DNA of 64,000 nucleotides from the NCBI RefSeq assembly GCF_000718085.1, contig NZ_JOEC01000004.1, positions 174,870-238,869 of the forward strand, in the 5' to 3' direction. The notes under the pieces were generated by a model. The model did not search any database, was not told the origin of the DNA, and saw only the letters and a program-made list of their open reading frames with translations. Numbering within the stretch: position 1 is the stretch's first letter; the number at the start of each line of letters is the position of its first letter. The translations under genes were made by a program, and so were the position numbers. Positions 16,780 through 25,668 of the stretch are shown in pieces. Origin of the DNA: Mycetocola saprophilus (GTDB lineage: Bacteria; Actinomycetota; Actinomycetes; Actinomycetales; Microbacteriaceae).

Positions 16780-17839
16780 TCCGACCCCCACCACACAGCG
16801 CTCCGGCGTGAGCGTGCGCTTCCGTGCGGTCACCAAGGAGTATGGGGCACAGCGTGCGCTGAACGGACTGGACCTCGACATCCAGCCGGGCGAGTTTGTG
16901 GCCCTGCTCGGCCCCTCGGGCTGTGGCAAGACCACCGCCCTGCGCTCGCTTGCGGGCCTGGAAACCGTGACCAGCGGCGAGCTGCTGATCGACGGGGAGG
17001 ACGTAACCCGGGTTCCGGTGAACCGTCGCGACCTGGGGATGGTGTTCCAGTCGTACTCGCTGTTCCCCAACCTCAACGTGATCGAGAACGTGGAGTTCGG
17101 CCTGCGCACCCGCAAGGTGCCCGCCGCCGAGCGCACCGCTCGCGCCCAGGAGATGCTGGACCGGGTGGGCCTGGGCGACTTCGCCGAGCGCTTCGCCCAC
17201 CAGCTCTCCGGTGGTCAGCAGCAGCGTGTGGCACTGGCCCGCGCGCTGGTCACGCGTCCGCGCGTGCTGCTGCTGGATGAGCCGCTCTCGGCGCTGGATG
17301 CCAAGGTACGCACCCAGCTGCGGGACGAGATCCGGCGCATCCAGCTGGACCTCGGCATCACCACGGTGTTTGTGACCCACGACCAGGAGGAGGCCCTCGC
17401 GGTCGCCGACCGGATCGCGGTCATGAACTCGGGCAAGATCGATCAGATCGGCACCCCCGAGGAGCTGTACCGCCGCCCGGAGACCGGGTTTGTGGCCAAC
17501 TTCATCGGGCAGTCGACCCTGCTCACCGCGCTGGTCCACGAGGGCCGGATCGCGCTGCTCGGTCGCGAGATCGACCTGACCGATCCGCTGCCCGAGGGTG
17601 CGCTGGCCCGCGTGCGGGTGCGTCCGGAAAACCTGGCGCTGGAATCGTTTGAACACGGCGAGGGCGAGCCCGGTGCCGTGGTGACCACGAGCTTCCTCGG
17701 CTCGCTGCGTCGCACCACCGTGCACCTCGACTCGGGTCTCTCGATCGTGGTGCAGCACTCGGCCGAGGACACCCCCGAGGTCGAGTCCCGGGTGCGCGTG
17801 CGCCTGCTGCAGGACGTGGTTACCGCCCACGTGGACTAG
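16772..17839 (+). CDS. ABC transporter ATP-binding protein (PotA/FbpC-like)
   Basis: A 355-aa cytosolic ATPase that powers the importer. Walker A GPSGCGKTT (about residue 47), Q-loop, signature LSGGQQQRVALARAL, Walker B VLLLDEPLSALD and switch His THDQEEA are all present, followed by a C-terminal TOBE domain (RVRVRPENLALE). The ATG at 16772 lies inside the end of the permease gene. Regulation is not evident. Confidence 0.93.
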   Translation: MSDPTPTTQRSGVSVRFRAVTKEYGAQRALNGLDLDIQPGEFVALLGPSGCGKTTALRSLAGLETVTSGELLIDGEDVTRVPVNRRDLGMVFQSYSLFPNLNVIENVEFGLRTRKVPAAERTARAQEMLDRVGLGDFAERFAHQLSGGQQQRVALARALVTRPRVLLLDEPLSALDAKVRTQLRDEIRRIQLDLGITTVFVTHDQEEALAVADRIAVMNSGKIDQIGTPEELYRRPETGFVANFIGQSTLLTALVHEGRIALLGREIDLTDPLPEGALARVRVRPENLALESFEHGEGEPGAVVTTSFLGSLRRTTVHLDSGLSIVVQHSAEDTPEVESRVRVRLLQDVVTAHVD

Positions 17840-17860
17840 TCGTCACGCCGTTCCTTCACC

Positions 17861-17902
17861 CCACATCGCCCCGCGGATCACGAGTCCACGGGGCGATTGT
17901 GG
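17861..17902 (+). terminator. Terminator hairpin after the ABC importer operon
   Basis: CCACATCGCCCCGCGG (17861-17876) pairs with CCACGGGGCGATTGTGG (17886-17902) with minor mismatches around a nine-base loop. It marks the left edge of the accessory island. Confidence 0.65.
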
Positions 17903-17959
17903 TGTGCGGGGTCCGACACCGTGATTGCACGGCCGGGCCATTCATGTTTGGCTAACGGC

Positions 17960-18436
17960 ATGGAACTATTCACCGATTTTCAGCGTGCTGCCCCGGTACC
18001 CGATGAGCTTATCGAGCGGTATCGCGGGTATGTGCCGGAGCAGTTGCTGGAGTATTGGAAGCAGCAGGGGTTTGGGAGTGCGCGGGACGGGTTTATCAAG
18101 CTGATTAATCCGGATGAGTATCGAATCCGTCTGGAGGGATACTTTCCGCACCCCCATATGATTCCGATCATGGCGACGGGGCTGGCGGACATCGTGGTGA
18201 TGATCGAGGGCACGGTGCGGATCCTCCAGTATCGGTACGGCACCTATGCCGGGCTCTCTTCAAACTTCAAGTACCTGCCCTCAATGCTTGCCTCGGACAC
18301 GTTTATTGATGAGTTCTTCTCGTGGCAGCCGTATCCGGAGGCGTTGGCTCAGCAGGGTCCGTTGGCGTTTGATGAGTGTTTCGGGTACGTTCCGTTGCTC
18401 GCGTTGGGTTCAGCTTGCGTCGCCGGTACCCGATGA
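17960..18436 (+). pseudogene. Tdi1-like immunity protein copy 1 (GAD-like + DUF1851), 3'-truncated
   Basis: A 158-aa reading frame from ATG 17960. The N-terminal half (PVPDELIERY, LLEYWKQQGFGSARDGFIKLINP) matches GAD-like domains and the rest (QQGPLAFDECFGYVPLLALG) the Tdi1 C-terminal domain, family known from immunity proteins that neutralise secreted toxins. The frame loses homology exactly after PLLALG, reading into copy 2 out of frame and stopping, so about 40 C-terminal residues present in copy 2 are missing. No clear ribosome site. It might still be expressed as a shortened protein. No toxin gene is adjacent. Confidence 0.72.
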
Positions 18437-18950
18437 GCTTATTGAGCGGTATCGCGGGTATGTGCCTGAGCAGTTGCTGGAGTATTGGAAGCAGCAGGGG
18501 TTTGGGAGTGCGCGGGACGGGTTTATCAAGCTGATCAACCCGGACGAGTATCGAATCCGACTTGAAGGGTTACTTCCGCATCCCCATATGATTCCGATCA
18601 TGGCGACGGGGCTCGCGGATCTTATTGTGTCCATTTCGGGCCGAGTGGTGATCCTGCGATACCGGCACGGTACCTATGGCGGTTTCACTTCTAATTTCAA
18701 ATTTCTGCCATCAATGATGGAATCCGATACGTTCATGCAGAAATTCTTATCCTGGGCACCGTACCCCGAAGCTGTCAGCGCTCAGGGGCCACTTGAATAC
18801 GATGAGTGCTTTGGGTTTGTTCCGCTGCTGGCTCTTGGTGGGCCCGAACGGGCTGACCACCTGCAGAAAATGAAGCTGATTGAACACATCCAACTCATTC
18901 ATCATCTGGTGGGGCCGCTGCCGCCATTCGCTGAAGTGATGACCCTGTAG
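18412..18950 (+). pseudogene. Tdi1-like immunity protein copy 2, 5'-truncated
   Basis: Homology starts at the TTCAGC corresponding to codons 7-8 of copy 1 and runs to a natural C-terminus (LALGGPERADHLQKMKLIEH and HLVGPLPPFAEVMTL). The initiation region is gone: the frame has no ATG before MIPIMATG, and the first candidate is a GTG at 18462. An in-frame ATG at 18246 lies within copy 1 in the wrong register and would make an unrelated N-terminus. The first 130 bases match copies 1 and 3 closely, but the C-terminal half is diverged (FMQKFLSWAPYPEAVSAQG), which suggests gene conversion or a mosaic history. Confidence 0.72.
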
Positions 18951-18959
18951 CCTCGACAC

Positions 18960-19520
18960 ATGGTTGAACTGTTCACTGATTTTCAGCATGCTGCACCGGT
19001 ACCGGACGAGCTTATTGAGCGGTATCGCGGGTATGTGCCGGAGCAGTTGCTGGAGTATTGGACCCAGTAGGGGTTTGGGAGTGCGCGGGACGGGTTTATC
19101 AAGCTGATCAATCCGGATGAGTACCGCATTCGTCTGGAGGGGTGCTTTCCGCACCCTCATATGATTCCGATTATGGCGACGGGGCTGGCGAATATCGTGG
19201 TGATGATCGATGGCACGGTGCGGATTCTTCAGTATCGGTACGGCACCTATGCCGGATTCACATCCGATTTTGAATTCTTGCCCTCAATGCTTGCCTCGGA
19301 CACGTTTATTGAGGAGTTCTTCTCGTGGCAGCCGTATCCGGAGGCGTTGGCTCAGCAGGGTCCGTTGGCGTTTGATGAGTGTTTCGGGTACGTTCCGTTG
19401 CTCGCGTTGGGTCTCGTGAGCAGACGAGATCATTCCGACTTCAACGTAGACTGTTCATGGGGCCACGGGTTCCGGATATTAGAGATATCTAGTTCCAGTA
19501 CAAGCAGGCAAGTGCGGTGA
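18960..19520 (+). pseudogene. Tdi1-like immunity protein copy 3, internal stop
   Basis: ATG 18960 opens MVELFTDFQHAAPVPDELIE, but codon 37 is TAG (19068-19070) where copies 1 and 2 have CAG: LLEYWTQ-stop-GFGSARDG. After the stop the same frame continues with good homology (GFIKLINPDEYRIRLEG, FPHPHMIPIMATG) up to PLLALG and then diverges into an unrelated tail ending at 19520. A downstream start at 19161 could give 119 residues. The homology break is at the same base as in copy 1. TAGCCT six bases before the ATG may be a leaderless -10. Confidence 0.75.
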
Positions 19521-19606
19521 ATATCGAATTGTCATCTATTAAAATGCATTATGCAGATGTTTGAAAATGATTCTGGGTGCTAACTAGCTCGATCGGGGAA
19601 GGAACC

Positions 19607-20563
19607 ATGGCACGTGCTGATTTGCTGCTTGACCTTGTCCAAGCAGAGAGAATGGGCGATAAGGACCGCTTTCGGGTCCTAGTTGAAGCAGTAATTGCAG
19701 AGGAACGTGCTAACCAGCACCATTTGCTCGCGGATAGACTTTCGGAGATTATCACCACTTCCGGTAAAGGTGCCGCGCGAGACGACCGAGCCGCGGCGAT
19801 GCGGGACCTCGTAGAGGAGATTGTGCCGCGAAAGACTCTCGATGAGCTAGAGCTTGCCCCTATCCCTGGGCGTGTAATCGCTGAAATTGTCGAAGAGCAG
19901 AAGCGCAGCGAATTGCTTCGCAGCTATGGGATCGAACCTCGAAACCGGATTCTACTTTCAGGCCCGCCTGGAAATGGAAAAACTAGCGTAGCGGAGGCGA
20001 TTGCTACTGAGCTCATGTTGCCTTTGTACGTGATCCGCTATGAAGGTGTGGTTTCAAGTTTTCTTGGTGAAACGGCGGCGCGCCTCGATAGCGCTTTCGA
20101 GTTTGCTCGCTCCAGACGGTGCGTATTCTTTTTCGATGAATTGGACACGATTGCAAAAGAACGAGCGGATGAGCACGAAACCGGCGAAATCAAGCGGGTC
20201 GTTTCGACGCTTCTTTTGCAAATAGATCGACTTCCAGCACATGTGGTGTTAGTTGGCGCAACTAACCATAGTGAGCTCCTTGATCGCGCCGCGTGGCGGA
20301 GGTTCCAAGTTCGAGCGGAACTCGAGGCACCGAGTCGTGCGCAAGCCACTAAATATCTTGAAGACTTAGCTGGACGTTTCGGCGGCGATCTTGGATTTGC
20401 ACCGAGAACGCTTGCCGACAAGCTAGCTGGAGCTAGTTTTGCGGAGCTTGAGGAATTTGCTCTTGATGTGCGGCGAAGGGCCGTACTTCAACTGCCTGAT
20501 ACAGACTTACGAACGATAGTCAAGGAACGGGTCGAGCACTGGCGTAGTCAGGCAGCCGAATGA
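19607..20563 (+). CDS. ietA: AAA+ ATPase, IetA-like
   Basis: A 318-aa ATPase. An alpha-helical N-terminal region precedes a classic AAA domain: Walker A GPPGNGKTS (residues 119-127, Lys125), Walker B CVFFFDELD (Asp177/Glu178), sensor 1 LVGATNHSEL and an arginine-rich end of the domain (DRAAWRRFQV). The ATG at 19607 has an excellent ribosome site GGGGAAGGA. It overlaps the subtilase gene by four bases. This gene order matches the ietAS module, first described as a plasmid-stability toxin-antitoxin-like pair and later reported as antiphage (Gao_Iet in defence catalogues). Which member restrains the protease is inference. Confidence 0.82.
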   Translation: MARADLLLDLVQAERMGDKDRFRVLVEAVIAEERANQHHLLADRLSEIITTSGKGAARDDRAAAMRDLVEEIVPRKTLDELELAPIPGRVIAEIVEEQKRSELLRSYGIEPRNRILLSGPPGNGKTSVAEAIATELMLPLYVIRYEGVVSSFLGETAARLDSAFEFARSRRCVFFFDELDTIAKERADEHETGEIKRVVSTLLLQIDRLPAHVVLVGATNHSELLDRAAWRRFQVRAELEAPSRAQATKYLEDLAGRFGGDLGFAPRTLADKLAGASFAELEEFALDVRRRAVLQLPDTDLRTIVKERVEHWRSQAAE

Positions 20564-23172
20564 GCAGTGAAGCACGGCCGCTTCTGGCACTAGGGAACCC
20601 CGAGATTGGCAGCAGAAAAAAACAGAAACCTGCAGTTCCGCCAGCAATCAAAGGCCCTGGTGCCGTGCGCCAGGGAGAGCGCCTAGCCCCTCAATTCCAG
20701 GTTCTGGCCGATTCGTTTGCTGGCCAGAGAGCTAAGTTGCATACTGATGCTGCGGAAGAGATTGACCCTGAGCTGGTATTAGTTTTTGAACTTGCAGGTA
20801 CTGTGCAGGATTTTCGGAATGCAGTAAATCGAATCCCCGGGTTTGAGTTTCTGGTCGAAGCTATTGAAGAAGAATTTGAACCGGATGAAGACTTCTATAT
20901 CGAGGCGCAAGACTCGGGACGCATTGAACAAAAGGTTAGTGCATCTCTCAACTTAGTAATGTCCAACCGCTCTGCAACAAGCCAACTGATTAGCCTTTTT
21001 AGCCAGTGGGTAGAGAACCCATCGATGAAGTTTGATCATGGTTTGGCGAAGTTTCGAGCTGTGTTCGCCCAATTGCGCGATATTCGTAGATGGGGCCCAG
21101 ACGACCGAGTCAAAGAAACCGGTTTGATCGATGCCTGGCATGAGCGAATTGAAGTGGCAGGTGGCTTTTATAGCCCGGTTCGTATTGAAATTGAGCTTTG
21201 GTTTAGGAACGACGCCAACGCACGCCGTGCTGCAGAGTCGCGAGTGTCCGAGATCGTTGAGCGGGCCGGAGGATCTGTAAAGCGACGAGCTGAAATTAAA
21301 GGTATTAGCTACCACTCGCTTCTGGTTGAACTTCCTGTACAACAAGTGCAACGCGTAATGCAGGACGGGGCCGATGCGATTGAACTTCTGTCTGCTGATG
21401 AAATAATGTTCGTAGGCCCGAGTATTCCGATGACTGTTGCTGCACCCAGCGATGATCCGCCTTCAATGCCCGGCCTGCCTTTGGCGGGAGTAGCTGAGGG
21501 GTTGCCTCGAGTCGCGTTATTGGATGGACTTCCGTTCGTAAACCATAAGACGTTGGCAGGTAGGCTCTCTGTTGACGATCCGGATGGCTTCGGAGAGGAT
21601 TATCCGGTCTCATCACGACATCATGGCACTTCGATGGCGTCGTTAATTATCCATGGTGATCTCTCGAAGCCTGGCGAACCGTCATCTCGGAAGCTTTACG
21701 TTCGACCTATTTTGCGTCCGCATGAGTTCAACCCTGGATGGGAGCAGATGCCGAATGACGAACTCTTTCCGGATCTTCTACATCGAGCAATTCTGAGGAT
21801 CGTCCAGGGGGAGTCTGGGCGGCAGGCGCAAGCCCCCAGTGTTCGAATAGTTAATTTGTCTGTGGGCGTCGAGTCTCGCGCTCTCGTAAGAAAAATGAGC
21901 CCGGCCGGCCGGCTACTTGATTGGCTCGCTGTCGAGCTAAACCTGTTGTTCATCGTCAGCGCCGGGAATCATCCGTCGACTCCATTGTCCATTCCTGTCG
22001 AATCTGTGACGACCGCAGAGAACGCGACAACGTACGCTGTCAAGGCAGCGAGAACGACTAGCAGACTTCGAGGAATTCTATCGCCGGGTGATTCATTCAA
22101 TGCACTTACTGTGAGCGCTACCCATGCTGATGAAGCCGGGGCTTTGGATCTCCCGGATGATGTCTGGGATCTTACTGGTCCAGGTATGCCGGCGCATTAC
22201 GCAGCGGTGGGCCCAGGTGTAGGGCGCTCTATCAAGCCCGATATCTACCACGCAGGTGGTCGTGCCTTATACCTGAAGCCGCTGATCGCGGAAGGCGAGG
22301 CTTCTGCTGAGCTTCGTCTTTTGGAAACTCCTGCGGTACCACCTGGTACTAAAGTGGCGGCACCCGGCCGGGGCGGAAAAGTCGACACAGCTGTTTACAC
22401 TTTCGGGACTAGTAACGCCACAGCGCTTGTCACACGGGAAGCAGATCGAGTTTTCGAAATTCTCGAGGCTGGAGCAGCGGCTGGGGATCCGCGTTTTCCC
22501 GACCCGCTGTACCACCCGGTCTTAGCAAAGGCACTAATTGTGCATGCGAGTTCATGGGGGGACAGGTCTAACGAACTCAAACAGATCCTAGAAATGAGTT
22601 CAAAAACTGCCAGGCGGGAACTTACTGCGCTACTTGGATACGGAGCTCTTGATATTGAACGGCTGGGAATGGCCGCCACGAATCGTGCCGTCCTTTTGGC
22701 TGGTGGCTCATTAGAACAAGACCAACGGCACACTTATCAAGTGCCATTGCCTCCGTCTCTTCGGTCAGTCCGTGCTTGGCACCGAGTTACAGTAACGCTT
22801 GCGTATATGGCTCGAACCAGTAGTCAACAATCCCGGTATCGGGGAGCGAAAGTCTTTTTCGAGAGTCCAGACAAGCAAAAGACGGGTGGTAAGAGTACTG
22901 AAGGAGAATTTCATGCAGTGAAACGTGGGAGCTGTCAACATGAGATTTTTGAAGGACATACCGGCATGCTCTTCGGTGAAAATGGAACACTTCCAATTGA
23001 TATTCAGCGTATGAAGTTCGGTGGCAGTGAGGACAAGAGGCAGAGCATCCGTTATGGATTGGTCGTTTCGATCGAGACCAGTGCTGAAACCTCTACTTCA
23101 ATACATGATGAGGTGAGAGCGGTACTCCGCCAGCAGGTCAGAACACAATCACAACAACGAGTGCAAAGCTAG
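20560..23172 (+). CDS. ietS: Subtilisin-like serine protease (S8), IetS-like
   Basis: An 870-aa protein without a signal peptide, so it is expected in the cytosol. The first 300 residues are polar and charged with no family I recognise; the S8 domain follows with Asp322 (VALLDGLPF), His355 (SRHHGTSMASL), oxyanion Asn470 (SAGNHPSTP) and Ser618 (FGTSNATALV). All catalytic residues are intact. The C-terminal 200 residues are of unknown fold. The ATG overlaps the stop of the ATPase gene (ATGA), indicating tight coupling. Cytosolic subtilases paired with AAA ATPases are conflict systems; the target protein is not known. A run of ACCTAG repeats begins right after the stop codon. Confidence 0.82.
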   Translation: MSSEARPLLALGNPEIGSRKKQKPAVPPAIKGPGAVRQGERLAPQFQVLADSFAGQRAKLHTDAAEEIDPELVLVFELAGTVQDFRNAVNRIPGFEFLVEAIEEEFEPDEDFYIEAQDSGRIEQKVSASLNLVMSNRSATSQLISLFSQWVENPSMKFDHGLAKFRAVFAQLRDIRRWGPDDRVKETGLIDAWHERIEVAGGFYSPVRIEIELWFRNDANARRAAESRVSEIVERAGGSVKRRAEIKGISYHSLLVELPVQQVQRVMQDGADAIELLSADEIMFVGPSIPMTVAAPSDDPPSMPGLPLAGVAEGLPRVALLDGLPFVNHKTLAGRLSVDDPDGFGEDYPVSSRHHGTSMASLIIHGDLSKPGEPSSRKLYVRPILRPHEFNPGWEQMPNDELFPDLLHRAILRIVQGESGRQAQAPSVRIVNLSVGVESRALVRKMSPAGRLLDWLAVELNLLFIVSAGNHPSTPLSIPVESVTTAENATTYAVKAARTTSRLRGILSPGDSFNALTVSATHADEAGALDLPDDVWDLTGPGMPAHYAAVGPGVGRSIKPDIYHAGGRALYLKPLIAEGEASAELRLLETPAVPPGTKVAAPGRGGKVDTAVYTFGTSNATALVTREADRVFEILEAGAAAGDPRFPDPLYHPVLAKALIVHASSWGDRSNELKQILEMSSKTARRELTALLGYGALDIERLGMAATNRAVLLAGGSLEQDQRHTYQVPLPPSLRSVRAWHRVTVTLAYMARTSSQQSRYRGAKVFFESPDKQKTGGKSTEGEFHAVKRGSCQHEIFEGHTGMLFGENGTLPIDIQRMKFGGSEDKRQSIRYGLVVSIETSAETSTSIHDEVRAVLRQQVRTQSQQRVQS

Positions 23173-23226
23173 ACCTAGACCTAGACCTAGACCTAGACCT
23201 AGACCTAGACCTAGACCTAGACCTAG
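23173..23226. repeat. Nine tandem ACCTAG hexamers
   Basis: Fifty-four bases of perfect ACCTAG repeats starting immediately after the TAG stop of the subtilase gene (the stop itself is part of the CTAG pattern). The array is flanked by AAAGCT (23165-23170) and AGCTTT (23227-23232), an inverted pair. CTAG-rich microsatellites are rare in high-GC genomes. Confidence 0.95.
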
Positions 23227-23275
23227 AGCTTTAGGTCGCTGGCGGATTGTGTGCACGCCAGGCTGGGACCGATAG

Positions 23276-23300
23276 CTCATTGATGAGTTCGATGACTCAT
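23276..23300. repeat. Overlapping short palindromes right of the island
   Basis: CTCAT-TG-ATGAG (23276-23287) overlaps ATGAGT-N6-ACTCAT (23283-23300). They lie in the non-coding gap between the hexamer array and the YbaK gene. They could be a protein site or a recombination remnant; nothing else is recognisable in this gap. Confidence 0.4.
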
Positions 23301-23376
23301 TGGGCACTGGCATTCACGCGATGATCCTTGTCGGTTAGAGGCGTCAAAGACCGTTCAGAACCGAGCCGCATTGCCG

Positions 23377-23892
23377 CTATTCGACCTCGGTGATCGGGGC
23401 GACCGTCGCGTTCACCCCGGCAAGCAGCGCGGCCGCGGGCACCAGGATCCCGTGCCGGTGCGAGCCCGACCCCAGGCCGATCCAGGAATCCTCGGGCAGT
23501 TCGGCGATGCTCGCATCGGCAAACACCGGAAGCGCGGTGGTGGTGCCGAGCGGGGTGATGGTGCCGCGCTCAAAGCCGGTAGCCTCCAACGCGAGGTCGG
23601 CGTGGGGGAGCGCGAGACGGTTCACACCCACGGCCTGGCGCAGCATCGGCCAGGAAATCTTGCGTCCACCGGGCACCAGTGCCAGCAGAAAGCTGCCATC
23701 GTGGCGACGGATCACCAGGGTCTTGACCAGCGCCCCGGGCTCGATCCCGATCTGCGCGGCCGCATCGGCCAGGCTCGTCGCCGGGCCGCGCTCGCGCACC
23801 CGAATCGGAATCCCACGCGCCTCGGCGGCGGCCACCACACGCTGGGTGCCCTCGGGCAGATCGGTCACGGCGGGCACGGCGGTTTCAGTCAT
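23377..23892 (-). CDS. YbaK/EbsC-type aminoacyl-tRNA deacylase
   Basis: A 171-aa cytosolic protein of the YbaK/ProX editing family, which hydrolyses mischarged aminoacyl-tRNAs such as Cys-tRNA(Pro). The catalytic lysine is in GALVKTLVIRR, followed by LALVPGGRKISWPMLRQAV and the C-terminal glycine motif IGLGSGSHRHGILVP. Single gene in high-GC style, so it is on the chromosomal side of the island border. No clear promoter was seen. Confidence 0.88.
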   Translation of the reverse strand: MTETAVPAVTDLPEGTQRVVAAAEARGIPIRVRERGPATSLADAAAQIGIEPGALVKTLVIRRHDGSFLLALVPGGRKISWPMLRQAVGVNRLALPHADLALEATGFERGTITPLGTTTALPVFADASIAELPEDSWIGLGSGSHRHGILVPAAALLAGVNATVAPITEVE

Positions 23893-24077
23893 GCTGAGAA
23901 AAACAGCCGCCCGCTCGCCCGCATTCCCCGGGCAACATTATTAGCCAACCAAATTGCCGCCTGCCTGGTTGCGAGATTTCACTCCGGCAGATGTTTGGTC
24001 GGCTCAACATCATTCCTTACACAAAAATATCGAGCTGCGCACGAGGAAGCCTGGCCCCCTAAATGCCCTCATTCTCG

Positions 24078-24275
24078 CTAGTCGTTCTCCTCCGTACGCC
24101 GCATCATGGTGAAGGCGATGAGGATTGAGATTGACACCACGCCCACCTGAGTGATCGAGGCCGTGCTTCTTGGGAGAAAGAGTCCCGTGAGAATGAATCC
24201 GCCAATTGAGGTGGCAATGACCAACCCAAATGCGATGATCTGGGTGCGTCTTTTGTTTTTCGCTGAGGGTGTCAC
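24078..24275 (-). CDS. Small hypothetical membrane protein
   Basis: A 65-aa frame from GTG 24275: a basic N-terminus (SAKNKRRTQ), one hydrophobic helix (IIAFGLVIATSIGGFILTGL), a short loop, a second helix (ITQVGVVSISILIAFTMM) and a charged end (RRTEEND), so two membrane segments with positive-inside ends. The frame extends further upstream but there it is only the antisense of the aminotransferase gene and terminator. No homologue is recognised. Confidence 0.5.
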   Translation of the reverse strand: MTPSAKNKRRTQIIAFGLVIATSIGGFILTGLFLPRSTASITQVGVVSISILIAFTMMRRTEEND

Positions 24276-24404
24276 GTTGCCGGCTTTCGTCAGAAGTCGT
24301 TGTTGACTGTAAGCATGGGGCAGCGACTGCACAGTTACCAGATTTTCCCCTGACCTCTCAGCGAATAACGGGGCTTCGTTTTTAGATCCACAGGACTGAC
24401 GGCA

Positions 24405-24450
24405 CGCAAAAACACGAATGCCGCCCACCTTGCGGTGAGCGGCATTCGTG
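24405..24450 (-). terminator. Rho-independent terminator of the aminotransferase gene
   Basis: On the complement, CACGAATGCCGC and GCGGCATTCGTG form a long stem (24413-24450) with a small internal bulge and TTGC-type loop, followed by TTTTTGCG. It lies ten bases past the aminotransferase stop. Confidence 0.85.
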
Positions 24451-24459
24451 GTGGTGAAC

Positions 24460-25662
24460 CTAGCGGCTGAAGAGCTTCTGCAGGCGCTGGATGCCCTCGA
24501 GCAGGGCGTCGTCGCCGAGGGCGTAGCTGAAGCGGAGGTAGCCGGAGGGGCCGAAGGCCTCGCCAGGAACCGCGGCCACCTCGGCGGCGTCAAGCATCAG
24601 GTCGGCGAGCTCCAGCGAGGTGGTCGGGGTCACGCCCGCCCACTCCTGGCCCAGCAGGCCGCGAACGTCGGCGTAGACGTAGAACGCACCCTCGGGGGTC
24701 GGCACCGAGACGCCCTCGATCTTGTTGAGTTCGGCCACGATGGTCTTGCGGCGACGATCAAACGCCACGCGCATGGCCTCGACCTCGTCCTGCGGACCGT
24801 TCAGCGCGGCGATCGCCGCCCGCTGGGCAATGTTGTTGACGTTGCCCGAGAGGTGGGACTGCAGGTTGGTGAGGGCCTTGATCGCGTCGGCCGGACCCAC
24901 GGTCCAGCCCACCCGCCAGCCGGTCATCGCATAGGTCTTGGCCACACCGTTGACCAGCAGGGTCTGGTTCGCCAGCGCCGGGACGGCCTCGAGGATCGAG
25001 ATCGCGCGGGCACCGTCATAGGTGAGGTTCTGGTAGATCTCATCGCTGATGATCCAGATGCCGTGTTCCAGGGCCCACTCGCCGATGGCGCGAGTTTCCT
25101 CGGGGGAGTACACGGCCCCGGTGGGGTTGGAGGGCGAGACAAACAGCAGGATCTTGGTGCGCTCGGTGCGGGCGGCCTCAAGCTGGTCGAGGGTGACCTT
25201 ATATCCGGCCTCGGCGTCGGCGAAGACGTCGATCGCGGTGCCGCCGGCCAGCGCGATGACCTCGGGGTAGGTGGTCCAATACGGGGTCGGGACGATGACC
25301 TCGTCGCCGTCGTTCAGCAGCACCTGGAAGGCCTCATAGACCGACTGCTTGCCACCGTTGGTCACCACAACCTGGTTGGCGGCGATCTCGATCCCCGAGT
25401 CGCGCAGCGTCTTTGCCACGATGGCCTCGCGCAGCTCGGGAAGCCCGGCGGCGGGGGTATAGCGGTGGTTCTTGGGATCCTTCACGGCGGCCGCCGCGGC
25501 CTCCACAATGTGGGCCGGGGTCGCGAAATCGGGTTCACCCGCCGCGTAGCTAATAACCGGGCGGCCCTGCGCCTGGAGGGCCTTGGCCTTCGCATCAACC
25601 TTGAGCGTGGCGGATTCGGCGATGGCGGAAATCTTCGTGGAGAGGCGCGGTGTAGTAGTCAC
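24460..25662 (-). CDS. aspC: PLP-dependent class I aminotransferase (aspartate type)
   Basis: A 400-aa cytosolic aminotransferase, fold type I, 1-gamma subgroup. Visible: [30 protein letters not shown], the substrate-site [21 protein letters not shown], the cofactor Asp/Tyr in [14 protein letters not shown], the Schiff-base lysine in [17 protein letters not shown] and the carboxylate-binding Arg in GYLRFSYAL. It would interconvert aspartate/2-oxoglutarate with oxaloacetate/glutamate. The GTG at 25662 is six bases after TACGAT, so the transcript is probably leaderless; an upstream in-frame ATG at 25698 would place the promoter inside the gene. Confidence 0.92.
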   Translation of the reverse strand: MTTTPRLSTKISAIAESATLKVDAKAKALQAQGRPVISYAAGEPDFATPAHIVEAAAAAVKDPKNHRYTPAAGLPELREAIVAKTLRDSGIEIAANQVVVTNGGKQSVYEAFQVLLNDGDEVIVPTPYWTTYPEVIALAGGTAIDVFADAEAGYKVTLDQLEAARTERTKILLFVSPSNPTGAVYSPEETRAIGEWALEHGIWIISDEIYQNLTYDGARAISILEAVPALANQTLLVNGVAKTYAMTGWRVGWTVGPADAIKALTNLQSHLSGNVNNIAQRAAIAALNGPQDEVEAMRVAFDRRRKTIVAELNKIEGVSVPTPEGAFYVYADVRGLLGQEWAGVTPTTSLELADLMLDAAEVAAVPGEAFGPSGYLRFSYALGDDALLEGIQRLQKLFSR

Positions 25663-25668
25663 CCCCTG

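Larger units (their letters stand above)
17897..23226 (+). other. Accessory island: immunity-gene array plus ietAS-like module
   Basis: Between the ABC importer terminator and the YbaK gene, base use becomes visibly AT-richer, most strongly from 19520 to 23172, where codons such as AAA, TTT, GAA and CTT are frequent while neighbours nearly avoid them. The content (degenerate immunity-like duplicates, AAA+ ATPase with subtilase, hexamer microsatellite) is typical of horizontally acquired conflict genes. No integrase, transposase, tRNA or direct-repeat att site was seen, so the mode of entry is unknown. Confidence 0.7.

Noticed and set aside
18246..18950. 234-aa gene starting at the ATG at 18246
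   Set aside because: Its first 55 residues are copy 1 read in the wrong register; only the part from about 18412 is homologous to immunity proteins.
23227..23376. Attachment site of a mobile element at the island edge
   Set aside because: Short palindromes are present but no matching direct repeat exists at the left edge, and there is no integrase.
24276..24593. Longer N-terminus for the small membrane protein
   Set aside because: This part is antisense to the aminotransferase gene and its terminator.
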